Shown: positions 1-5,796 of the stretch, piece by piece | How positions within the stretch are numbered: position 1 is the first letter of the stretch | How the letters are laid out: the number at the start of each line of letters is the position of its first letter | Notes under the pieces: model-generated | Databases searched by the model: none | The model's input: only the letters and a program-made list of their open reading frames with translations | What the model was told of the DNA's origin: nothing | Position numbers and translations under genes: made by a program | Assembly: GCA_002352485.1 (NCBI GenBank) | Contig: DEIM01000186.1 | Coordinates: 1-8,588, forward strand | Length of the DNA: 8,588 bases | Reading direction: 5' to 3' | From: Candidatus Dadabacteria bacterium UBA2774 | Lineage (GTDB): Bacteria > Desulfobacterota_D > UBA1144 > Nemesobacterales > UBA2774

Positions 1-50
1 CCCTCGCAAACCCGGAGTATTAAATCGGGTTGCGAGGGGGGCTCTTTTTC
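1..50 (+). terminator. Rho-independent terminator of an upstream gene outside the window
   Basis: The arm CCCTCGCAAACCC (1-13) pairs with GGGTTGCGAGGG (27-38), with one bulged A, across a 13-nt loop. A run of five T (45-49) follows a short GGGC stretch. The long GC-rich stem plus T tract is a classical intrinsic terminator. It must end a plus-strand gene to the left. In this context that could be nosZ, but this is a guess from gene order. The stem is nearly symmetrical and could act weakly on the other strand, but the T tract favours plus-strand termination. Confidence 0.85.
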
Positions 51-82
51 GAAAGTAAAACGCTATAAGGGAGGGTATTAGA

Positions 83-451
83 ATGAAAAAACTATATTTT
101 CTTTTTAGTCCGGTTTTGGTATTTGTTTTCGTGTGTGCTGCATTCGGAGCTCAGAACGAAGAGACGGCAAAGAGCTGGCAGGAGCAGGCTACGAGTACGA
201 GGGCCCAGGTGATGAGCGTTTATGAGGAGCTGCAAAAGATGGGGGACAAAGACAACCCCACTGCAAAAGACCTCATTGCGGATGCTGTAATTCAGCTCGG
301 TGAAGGGGATAAATTCCTTAAGCAAGGCGATGAAGCCATGGAAGCGCAGGAGTGGGAAAAGGCTAATTACGGCTATAACATGGCTTGGCAGTATTACGTT
401 AAAGCCGCAACGGCCGGGTTGAATGCAAAGAGTATTCTGAGCAGCCAGTAG
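83..451 (+). CDS. Small exported alpha-helical protein of unknown function
   Basis: I do not recognise a family for this 122-residue protein. It starts with a clear Sec signal peptide: MKK, a hydrophobic core through about residue 19, and a likely cut near AFGA at 20-23. A strong Shine-Dalgarno (AAGGGAGGG, 67-75) lies 7 nt before the ATG. The mature part of about 100 residues is rich in Glu, Lys, Ala and Gln and looks wholly helical. The last third (about 78-115) resembles a single TPR-like helical hairpin, with Gly-Asp-Glu-Ala then paired aromatics (Trp-Gln-Tyr-Tyr). The only Cys is in the signal peptide (C18), without a convincing lipobox, so no covalent haem or Cys-ligated metal is expected. 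It is followed 107 nt later by a membrane protein and the nosDFYL genes, which suggests, without proving, a periplasmic accessory role in nitrous oxide reduction. Confidence 0.75.
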   Translation: MKKLYFLFSPVLVFVFVCAAFGAQNEETAKSWQEQATSTRAQVMSVYEELQKMGDKDNPTAKDLIADAVIQLGEGDKFLKQGDEAMEAQEWEKANYGYNMAWQYYVKAATAGLNAKSILSSQ

Positions 452-558
452 CGCTATCAGATTTTATATTCTTGCCTATGAATTGTGAATGTTTAGACAT
501 CGTACTGGAGACGTAAAGTACATTTGTAAATATTAGATTTAAGCGAGGGAGCACAGCT

Positions 559-1215
559 ATGAAAGAAAATGAACTGTTTCTGGGACCGCGAGTCCCTAAG
601 GAGTTGTGGGAAAAAGAGAAGAAGAGATTTATGATTCCCACGCTTATTATGCTCGCGGCCGCGATTGTGTTATTTATCTCGATATTCCTTCCGTACTGGA
701 AAATAACACTTTTCGCGCCCCAGTACCCAGGAGGCCTGGAGGCGAGTATGTACGTGAACAGGCTTACGGGCGATATCAGTGAAATTGACAGCCTGAATCA
801 TTATATCGGGATGAAGCCTCTTGGAGAGGCTGCTGTGCTGGAGCGGACGCTGAGCGTGTTTATAATAATCGGGCTTGCGCTCCTTATTATAGGTACTGTA
901 TTCGTGCATAGCCCGTTTGCTCTTTTCCTCGCTATACCGGCTATCGGGTACCCTGTGTTCTTTCTGGCAGACCTGTATTTTTGGATGAAGACATTTGGTA
1001 CTAACCTTGATCAAAACGCGCCGCTTAAGAACGCGGTGCAGCCTTTTGTCCCTCCCTTACTAGGTGAAGGAAAGATTGCTCAGTTTGCCACCGTAGCGAC
1101 CTGGGAGGTGGGGCTCTATATGTCTATGGTGGCCTCCGTATTGATAATAATCGGACTCTACTTTCATAGAAGGGCTTATAAGCCCTTGATCGTAAGTTCT
1201 GCAGGTAGTGCCTAG
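559..1215 (+). CDS. Multi-spanning membrane protein of the nos locus, function unknown
   Basis: This 218-residue protein has about four hydrophobic helices (roughly residues 25-45, 97-113, 118-140 and 183-203). The large segment between helices 1 and 2 (about 46-96) carries APQYPGGL (53-60) and LNHYIGMKPL (79-88). A second polar segment near 160-178 contains FVPPLLGEGKIAQF. From memory, similar motifs (PQYP-GL, then N-HYIGM) occur in uncharacterised membrane proteins of nos or copper-related clusters in Bacteroidetes-like genomes. I could not check this. H81 and M85 in the loop could be metal ligands, but that is inference. The ATG is set by GAGGGAG (545-551) with a 7-nt gap. It lies 32 nt upstream of nosD on the same strand, so it is very likely co-transcribed. 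It is too short and lacks the FMN, ferredoxin or CX3CP motifs expected of NosR, so it is not that protein. Confidence 0.8.
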   Translation: MKENELFLGPRVPKELWEKEKKRFMIPTLIMLAAAIVLFISIFLPYWKITLFAPQYPGGLEASMYVNRLTGDISEIDSLNHYIGMKPLGEAAVLERTLSVFIIIGLALLIIGTVFVHSPFALFLAIPAIGYPVFFLADLYFWMKTFGTNLDQNAPLKNAVQPFVPPLLGEGKIAQFATVATWEVGLYMSMVASVLIIIGLYFHRRAYKPLIVSSAGSA

Positions 1216-1247
1216 AAAATAGGCCCGAGGGTTTTCATGCGAAGATT

Positions 1248-2624
1248 ATGAACCGGCTCAGAGTTGCTTTATTTCTCATTTTTAGTTTCTATGCACCGGG
1301 TGCCCAGGCGGAGACGCTTACTGTATCTATAGGGGGCAAGCTCAGTTCCATATCCGAGGCAATTCAATCAGCCGGAGCCGGGGATACTATAGAGGTTCAC
1401 GGCGGTACGTATAATGAGCATATAGTCGTAGATAAATCACTCAAGCTCATAGGGATCGGGAACCCGCGTATAAATGGCGGCGGAAAGGGAACGGTTGTTA
1501 CAATTAAAGCTCCGGAATGTGTGTTTAGCGGATTTACGGTAAGTGGGAGCGGAGAGAGCCTTTCTGTCGAGCATACGGGAATAGTTGTTTCGGATTCTCC
1601 CGGAACCATCATTTCCGACAACACTCTCGAAGATGTTCTCTTCGGAATATATTATAAGAATTCCCCAGGCGGATTAATAGAAAATAACACTGTTGTAGGT
1701 AAAGACCTTAACCTCCCTGTTCGGGGCGACGGTATAAGGCTCTGGTACAGCCCCGATACTAAGATCCTTGCTAACCACCTTATACGTACCAGAGATCTCG
1801 TAATGTGGTGGTCGGGCAATACGCATATAAAGGGAAACACGGTGGAGAAAGGGCGCTACGGACTCCATTACATGTATAGTGACAACAATTTGTTCGAAGA
1901 TAACGTCTTTATAGATAACTACGTAGGCGGGTTTTTGATGTACAGCGTTAATATTACTTTTCATAACAACATTTTCGCTCGTAATCAGGGTCCTGCAACC
2001 GGGTACGGTGTGGGGTTTAAGGACCTGGACGACATTACGGCCCGGGGAAACCTGTTCATAGATAACCGTATCGGGCTATACCTGGATAACTCTCCCCATA
2101 TGATAGACTCTTGGAATACGATAAGTGATAACGTGATTGCTTTTAACGATATAGGGGCCTCATTTATGCCTTCGATCGAGCGCAATCTAATAGTTTCGAA
2201 CAGCTTTATCGACAACACCGAGCAAATAGAGGTCAGAGGTGGCGGGACGCTTTCGGGAAATAAGTGGTATGAGAGCGGAAAAGGCAATTACTGGAGCGAC
2301 TACGTGGGATATGACGCAAACGAGGACGGGATAGGGGAGATGCCGTATAGGGCCGAGAGTCTGTTTGAGAACTTGATAGACACGTACCCCAATTTGAGGA
2401 TATTTACCTTCAGCCCCGTAGCCGAAGCGATAGAGCTTGCGGCTGAAGCGTTTCCGGTGATAAAACCAGAGCCCAAGGTGGAGGACTCCTATCCTCTTAT
2501 GAGTCCCATTGTTCTGGAGACATACAAGGTTGAGAAAACCGGGTTTTCCTATAGCTTATTCTTTCCGTCATTATTAATGGTCTTAATACCACTGTGTGCT
2601 TACCTGTATATGAAATCGAGTTAG
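1248..2624 (+). CDS. nosD: NosD, periplasmic right-handed beta-helix copper-site maturation protein
   Basis: NosD is the periplasmic partner of the NosFY ABC complex needed to assemble the copper centres of nitrous oxide reductase. This 458-residue protein has a signal peptide (cleavage after AQA, about residue 21). A CASH/NosD-type parallel beta-helix runs from about 25 to 345 and shows many short Asn/Asp-rich turns such as NTV, NLF and NSF. The C-terminal part has the family hallmark GNYWSDY, then YDANEDGIGEMPYR, FENLIDTYPNLR and a proline-rich segment ending YPLMSP. Unusually, it ends with a hydrophobic stretch (about 437-455) followed by MKSS, which looks like a membrane anchor. The nearest purine-rich site, GAGGG at 1227-1231, is about 16 nt from the ATG, so initiation is weakly supported, but no better in-frame start exists upstream. 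The gap to nosF is only 12 nt. Confidence 0.95.
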   Translation: MNRLRVALFLIFSFYAPGAQAETLTVSIGGKLSSISEAIQSAGAGDTIEVHGGTYNEHIVVDKSLKLIGIGNPRINGGGKGTVVTIKAPECVFSGFTVSGSGESLSVEHTGIVVSDSPGTIISDNTLEDVLFGIYYKNSPGGLIENNTVVGKDLNLPVRGDGIRLWYSPDTKILANHLIRTRDLVMWWSGNTHIKGNTVEKGRYGLHYMYSDNNLFEDNVFIDNYVGGFLMYSVNITFHNNIFARNQGPATGYGVGFKDLDDITARGNLFIDNRIGLYLDNSPHMIDSWNTISDNVIAFNDIGASFMPSIERNLIVSNSFIDNTEQIEVRGGGTLSGNKWYESGKGNYWSDYVGYDANEDGIGEMPYRAESLFENLIDTYPNLRIFTFSPVAEAIELAAEAFPVIKPEPKVEDSYPLMSPIVLETYKVEKTGFSYSLFFPSLLMVLIPLCAYLYMKSS

Positions 2625-2636
2625 AGAGAGTTTCTT

Positions 2637-3536
2637 ATGATAGAAGTAAGAGGTGTGACAAAGAGCTTTGGCAGTGTACTCGCAGTAGACGGAGTAACAC
2701 TTGACGTGGAGCAGGGACAGGCGGTTGCGCTCCTTGGGGCAAACGGGGCGGGAAAGAGCACCCTGTTGAAATGCATACTAGGGCTTCTTGATTACAGCGG
2801 TGTTATAACCGTAGACGGGCGAGACGTTAATGATAACCCAAAGCAAACGAAGTCCCTTATCGGTTATGTACCGCAGGAGCCTGAGTTCTATGACATCAGG
2901 ACAAGGGACATACTGCGCTTCTTCGCCTCTATCAGGCGGGTGAAAAATGAAAGAATTGACCACGTGCTCGAGCTCACCGGGCTTAAGGAGCATGAGTTAA
3001 AATCCACCACTGAGCTCTCGGGCGGAATGAGGCAGCGTCTTTCGTTTGCCATAGCGCTTCTTTCGGAGCCGCCGGTGCTAATACTCGATGAGCCGACTTC
3101 AAACCTGGACGCACAAGCGAGAAAAGATTTCCTTACTCTTGTATGTACCTACAAGAATGAAGGTAAGACCGTGCTCTTTTCATCGCATAGGCTCGATGAA
3201 GTAGATCTACTGGCAGACAGGGCACTATTTATGAGGGCGGGGAAGGTTATATTGGAGGCAAAGCCCGAAAACCTGGGCGAGACCCTCGGGCTCAAAGTGA
3301 AAATAAATTTAAATATGGCCGAGGAGAGCGTTGACAGAGCTATGTCCTTACTTCTTGAGGGAGGTTTCCCGGGCGTTACAAAAAACGGCGCCGGGCTTGA
3401 TGTTGAAATAGAAAGCAGCCGCAGAATGGCTCTCATTAAGAAGCTGATCGAAAGCGGAATTGAGCTCTGGGATTTCAGTGTAGACGAGCCCACGATGGAG
3501 GATCTAGTCAAACAGATAGAAGAAAATGGATATTAA
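2637..3536 (+). CDS. nosF: NosF, ABC transporter ATP-binding subunit
   Basis: NosF is the cytoplasmic ATPase that powers the NosDFY complex in NosZ copper-site maturation. The 299-residue sequence has every motif of an active ABC ATPase: Walker A GANGAGKST (34-42), Q-loop Gln80 in YVPQEPEFYD, signature LSGGMRQR (127-134), Walker B VLILDEPT (147-154) with catalytic Glu152, D-loop near SNLD (155-158), and switch His184 in FSSHRLDE. Residues about 215-299 form a C-terminal extension typical of NosF/CcmA-like ATPases that pair with ABC-2 permeases. The first codon follows nosD closely behind a weak AGAGAG site. The 3' end overlaps nosY by 11 nt, which indicates translational coupling with its permease. 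No residue appears missing. Confidence 0.95.
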   Translation: MIEVRGVTKSFGSVLAVDGVTLDVEQGQAVALLGANGAGKSTLLKCILGLLDYSGVITVDGRDVNDNPKQTKSLIGYVPQEPEFYDIRTRDILRFFASIRRVKNERIDHVLELTGLKEHELKSTTELSGGMRQRLSFAIALLSEPPVLILDEPTSNLDAQARKDFLTLVCTYKNEGKTVLFSSHRLDEVDLLADRALFMRAGKVILEAKPENLGETLGLKVKINLNMAEESVDRAMSLLLEGGFPGVTKNGAGLDVEIESSRRMALIKKLIESGIELWDFSVDEPTMEDLVKQIEENGY

Positions 3537-4365
3537 GAATGTTTTGCTCATCATGAGAAAAGAGGCAGCCGAGTCTCTTAAAAACAGGTGGTTTATTCTA
3601 TATACAGGATGCTTTTCCGCGCTTGCGCTCCTTGTGCTGTTAATCGCGACATCGGGCACAAATATAGCCGGGTTTACGGGTTACGGCAGGACTGCGGCAA
3701 GCCTTATCAACCTGGTACTGCTGTTCGTACCTTTGATCGCGCTTATAACGGGGGGCATTAGCATTGCGTCTGAGAGGGAAAACGGCACACTTTCCTATCT
3801 GCTCTCGCACCCTGTGACAAAATCAGAGGTGTTTTTCGGGAAATACCTCGGTCTTCTAATAGTAATATGGTTTTCAATTTCAATAGGGTTCGGCATAGCG
3901 GGTGTGGGGGTTGCGCTGAGGGGCGGGGGCGGTGATGTAACGAACTACCTGATTACCGCACTGCTGTCGGCGCTCCTTGCTGCGTCACTTCTGGGCGTCG
4001 GGTTTATGGTATCGGCATTCTCAACAAAGGCGTCAAAGGCAATAGGGATATGCGTTTTCTTGTGGCTTTTTTTCATAGTGCTAGGTGATTTGGGGATCAT
4101 GGGAACCACCGTGGTGTTGGACCTTGGCATAAGACAGGTGCTTATCCTGGCGCTCCTTAACCCTGGAGAAGTGTTTAAGATAGCTTCAGTGCTCGTACTG
4201 AGCCCGCGCTTTGAGATACTTGGGCCCGTGGGTGTTTACGCTGTAAGGACGTTTGGGAGGGAAGGCATTTTTTATCTCCTCTTTTCCATCATGGCGCTTT
4301 GGACCCTAGTACCGCTTCTCTTGGCTTATACAGTATTCAGCCGTCTCAGAAAGGAGGAGCTATGA
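3526..4365 (+). CDS. nosY: NosY, ABC-2 type permease subunit
   Basis: NosY is the membrane permease of the NosDFY complex. The 279-residue protein has about six hydrophobic segments (roughly 24-43, 60-80, 108-130, 141-163, 173-193 and 248-271). It carries the ABC-2/NosY signature after helix 2, ASERENGTLSYLLSHPVTKS (81-100), followed by EVFFGKYLG. A late LNPGEVFKIASVLVLSP segment (211-227) matches the typical NosY 'LNP' region preceding the last helix. The ATG lies inside the 3' end of nosF (11-nt overlap). The stop codon shares an ATGA with nosL, so nosF, nosY and nosL are probably translated as a coupled unit. NosY is thought to move a sulfur species or drive NosD/NosL conformational work for Cu-site assembly. 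This role is known for the family and not visible here. Confidence 0.95.
   Translation: MDIKNVLLIMRKEAAESLKNRWFILYTGCFSALALLVLLIATSGTNIAGFTGYGRTAASLINLVLLFVPLIALITGGISIASERENGTLSYLLSHPVTKSEVFFGKYLGLLIVIWFSISIGFGIAGVGVALRGGGGDVTNYLITALLSALLAASLLGVGFMVSAFSTKASKAIGICVFLWLFFIVLGDLGIMGTTVVLDLGIRQVLILALLNPGEVFKIASVLVLSPRFEILGPVGVYAVRTFGREGIFYLLFSIMALWTLVPLLLAYTVFSRLRKEEL
4352..4357 (+). promoter_or_regulatory. Ribosome binding site that fixes the nosL start
   Basis: AGGAGG lies 4 nt before the ATG at 4362, inside the last codons of nosY. It selects that ATG over an in-frame ATG 63 nt further upstream (4299). The upstream choice would add 21 residues that merely read through nosY in another frame and would bury the lipoprotein signal. 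Confidence 0.85.
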
Positions 4366-4832
4366 GAATAACTTTCGCACTTATATTCGTTTTAATGTTT
4401 TTTCTATCCTGTAAAGACAACCCGGGAACAGGGCCTGCAGAGATATATTACGGAGAAGATATATGTGAAAGGTGTAAGATGATAATAAGCGAGGAGGCAT
4501 ATTCAGCCCAGTATATACTGCCCGGAGGGAAGTCTAGAAAATTCGATGACCTCGGTTGTATGCTCCACTATACGAGTGAAGGGGAGGGGGGTCAAAGTGA
4601 GCGGGGAGATATAATCACCTACTACGTTAAAGACTATACGAGCGGGGAGTGGATAGACGGCGCTTCAGCCTACTATGTACGCTCAGAGAGCATTAAAACA
4701 CCTATGGGTCACGGAATTATTGCCGCCAGTAACGAGAAGAGCGCAAGGGAGCTGGCAGAGCGGGAAAGAGGAAAGTTCCTTGGCGGCTTTAATGAGGCGG
4801 CTCTGGCTGTACACGAAGAGGCTAAGAAATAA
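4362..4832 (+). CDS. nosL: NosL, copper(I)-binding lipoprotein chaperone
   Basis: NosL delivers Cu(I) to the NosDFY/NosZ assembly system. The 156-residue protein starts with a lipoprotein-type signal (RITFALIFVLMFFLSC; C17 is the predicted lipidated residue, in an FLSC variant of the lipobox). The family copper motif is intact as C35-ERC38-K-M40 (C-x-x-C-x-M). Further typical elements are FDDLGCM (61-67), YYVKDYTSGEWIDGASAYYV (87-106) and TPMGHGIIA (113-121), whose Met115 and His117 might also contribute ligands. Length agrees with the family. It overlaps the nosY stop by an ATGA. The preceding alternative ATG at 4299 is rejected because AGGAGG and the lipobox both support 4362. The next gene starts 24 nt downstream and is probably in the same transcript. 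Confidence 0.94.
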   Translation: MRITFALIFVLMFFLSCKDNPGTGPAEIYYGEDICERCKMIISEEAYSAQYILPGGKSRKFDDLGCMLHYTSEGEGGQSERGDIITYYVKDYTSGEWIDGASAYYVRSESIKTPMGHGIIAASNEKSARELAERERGKFLGGFNEAALAVHEEAKK

Positions 4833-4856
4833 ATACGTACAACCTGGGAGGGTAAT

Positions 4857-5183
4857 ATGGAACACATTAATCTCATGGATGGAATTCAGTATAACGAGAA
4901 GCACGGTATTGCCCGGCCTATACACGTGGATAAGAACGGGAGGCTTCTTGAGTTTGCGCTCCGCCCGGGCCAGGAAATTAAAGAGCACAGCTCGCCCTCA
5001 TCTCCTGTTTACCTGATTGTGCTGAAAGGAACGGGTCTATTCAGAGGCTCTGATGACACCGAGACAAAAGCCGGACCGGGGTCGATCCTGATATTTGAAG
5101 TTGACGAGAAGCACTCTATAAAAGCTCTTGATGAGGATCTTGTGTTCGTTGCCGTACTCCATGGCTCTCCCCGAAGTGATTAG
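4857..5183 (+). CDS. Small single-domain cupin protein with an incomplete metal site
   Basis: This 108-residue cytoplasmic protein (no signal peptide) is a single cupin barrel. Cupin motif 1 can be aligned from G38 to G58 (GQEIKEH44SSPSSPVYLIVLKG) and motif 2 from G75 to A90 (GSILIFEVDEKH86SIKA). Of the usual four metal ligands (His, His, Glu in motif 1; His in motif 2), only H44 and H86 remain. The second His is Ser46 and the Glu is Val51. It may therefore bind a metal differently, bind a small ligand, or be non-catalytic. Shine-Dalgarno GGGAGG (4846-4851) lies 5 nt before the ATG. It follows nosL by 24 nt and probably ends the nos transcript. Such small cupins are common beside respiratory gene sets, but I cannot name a substrate. 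Confidence 0.85.
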   Translation: MEHINLMDGIQYNEKHGIARPIHVDKNGRLLEFALRPGQEIKEHSSPSSPVYLIVLKGTGLFRGSDDTETKAGPGSILIFEVDEKHSIKALDEDLVFVAVLHGSPRSD

Positions 5184-5233
5184 CTGTGATATGGCACATA
5201 CGGCTTATTTTCATGCTGGAAACTTGAGTTAAA

Positions 5234-5264
5234 TGTCTTATAGGCTATGTATTAAAATAAGACA
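5234..5264. repeat. 8-bp inverted repeat, candidate activator (enhancer) site
   Basis: TGTCTTAT (5234-5241) and its exact reverse complement ATAAGACA (5257-5264) are separated by 15 nt. The centre lies about 90 bp upstream of the start site predicted for the sigma-54 promoter at 5313-5328. That is a usual position for a bacterial enhancer-binding protein. The two arms are about two helical turns apart, which fits a dimer bound on one face. As RNA, the hairpin would have a 15-nt loop and no T tract, so it is a poor terminator. The cognate regulator is not in the window. Confidence 0.45.
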
Positions 5265-5292
5265 ATCGACGCACTCACCTATAATTTATCCA

Positions 5293-5308
5293 ATAATAGT
5301 AGTATTAT
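5293..5308. repeat. AT-rich inverted repeat just upstream of the -24 element
   Basis: ATAATA (5293-5298) and TATTAT (5303-5308) flank GTAG. The repeat ends 4 nt before the -24/-12 promoter, at about -46 to -31. It may be an operator or a bent, easily melted segment helping activator-promoter looping, but short AT palindromes arise easily in such DNA. No good IHF consensus is visible. Confidence 0.3.
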
Positions 5309-5312
5309 ACGC

Positions 5313-5328
5313 CGGCACCTTTTTTGCA
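5313..5328 (+). promoter_or_regulatory. Sigma-54 (-24/-12) promoter of the CBS-domain gene
   Basis: CGGCACC (5313-5319), TTTT, then TTGCA (5324-5328) matches the consensus TGGCACG-N4-TTGCA at all but two of the named bases. The invariant GG (5314-5315) and GC (5326-5327) are exactly 12 bp apart as required. Counting the C at 5327 as -12 puts the transcription start near 5339 and leaves a 26-nt leader containing the ribosome binding site of the CBS gene at 5365. No sigma-70 hexamer pair fits as well: TATAAT occurs at 5280 and 5334, but only the first has even a poor -35 (AAGACA, 15-nt spacing). A sigma-54 promoter implies control by an ATP-dependent enhancer-binding activator. Confidence 0.75.
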
Positions 5329-5364
5329 CTTTATATAATTGAAAAAAGCTAAGAGAGGTGAGAT

Positions 5365-5778
5365 ATGCTGGTAAAAGATTATATGACACCAAATCCGGCA
5401 TCAGTATCACCGGATGATGATTTAAGGGTTGCATTCAATATGCTCTCGGAAAGGTGGATACGCCAGGCACCTGTTATTGAAAATAACAAGCTAGTGGGAA
5501 TAATCACCGACAGGGACCTCCGGATGGCTCTAGTTCAGCATGTTACTGAGCCTAATTTATTGGTAAGAAACGTAATGACTCCGGATCCTGTGGCTGTAAG
5601 TGAAGACTCCTCGCTTGAGGAAGCGGGAAAGATCCTTACAAGTCATAAAATTAACGCTACTCCTGTACTGTCTGAAGATGGAAAGCTTACCGGAATTATC
5701 ACCACTACGGATATACTTAAGGGCATACTGCATATAGTTGAAGTTGCAAAATCTAAGGGCCCGATGATGACTAAATAG
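5365..5778 (+). CDS. Stand-alone tandem CBS-domain protein
   Basis: This 137-residue protein consists almost only of two CBS motifs forming one Bateman module. CBS1 is about residues 1-58, with VKDYMTPNP at the front and GIITDRDLRMA (45-55) at the back. CBS2 is about 66-122, with VRNVMTPDP and GIITTTDILKG (110-120). Both keep the T-x-x-D pattern that binds the ribose of adenine nucleotides, so it may sense AMP/ATP or a related ligand. There is no attached enzyme, channel or DNA-binding domain, so its output must be by partner binding. AGAGAGG (5352-5358) precedes the ATG by 6 nt. It is transcribed apart from the nos genes, from the sigma-54 promoter at 5313-5328, and converges on the oxidase operon, with 18 nt between the stop codons. 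Its link to respiration is inferred only from position. Confidence 0.9.
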   Translation: MLVKDYMTPNPASVSPDDDLRVAFNMLSERWIRQAPVIENNKLVGIITDRDLRMALVQHVTEPNLLVRNVMTPDPVAVSEDSSLEEAGKILTSHKINATPVLSEDGKLTGIITTTDILKGILHIVEVAKSKGPMMTK

Positions 5779-5796
5779 CCAAAATCCAGATGGTGG

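Noticed and set aside
452..558. Promoter or terminator in the 107-nt gap before the membrane protein
   Set aside because: Only poorly spaced hexamer-like pairs (TTGTGA, TTAGAC, TAAAGT) and 4-bp inverted repeats are visible; none is convincing.
1007..1014. TTGATCAA as an FNR box
   Set aside because: The half-sites lack the 4-nt spacer of TTGAT-N4-ATCAA and lie inside a coding region.
877..4158. Nine-mer GCGCTCCTT repeated five times (877, 2727, 3625, 3970, 4150)
   Set aside because: Every copy encodes Ala-Leu-Leu in frame, mostly in membrane helices, so codon preference in a common tripeptide explains it better than an uptake or recombination signal.
4299..4361. Longer nosL start at 4299
   Set aside because: The extra 21 residues lie wholly in nosY, have no ribosome site, and would hide the lipoprotein signal. 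AGGAGG supports 4362.
4675..5016. Plus-strand open frame spanning the end of nosL and the cupin
   Set aside because: It overlaps two well-supported genes in another frame, its Arg/Leu-rich composition resembles no protein, and there is no ribosome site.
5193..5205. Second possible sigma-54 site (TGGCAC after the cupin)
   Set aside because: The -24 half looks good, but the GC that should stand 12 bp on is absent: the nearest (5203-5204) is 2 bp too close.
5184..5215. Terminator after the cupin (TGTG...CACA followed by TTATTTT)
   Set aside because: The stem has only about four pairs and the T-rich tract is broken and distant.
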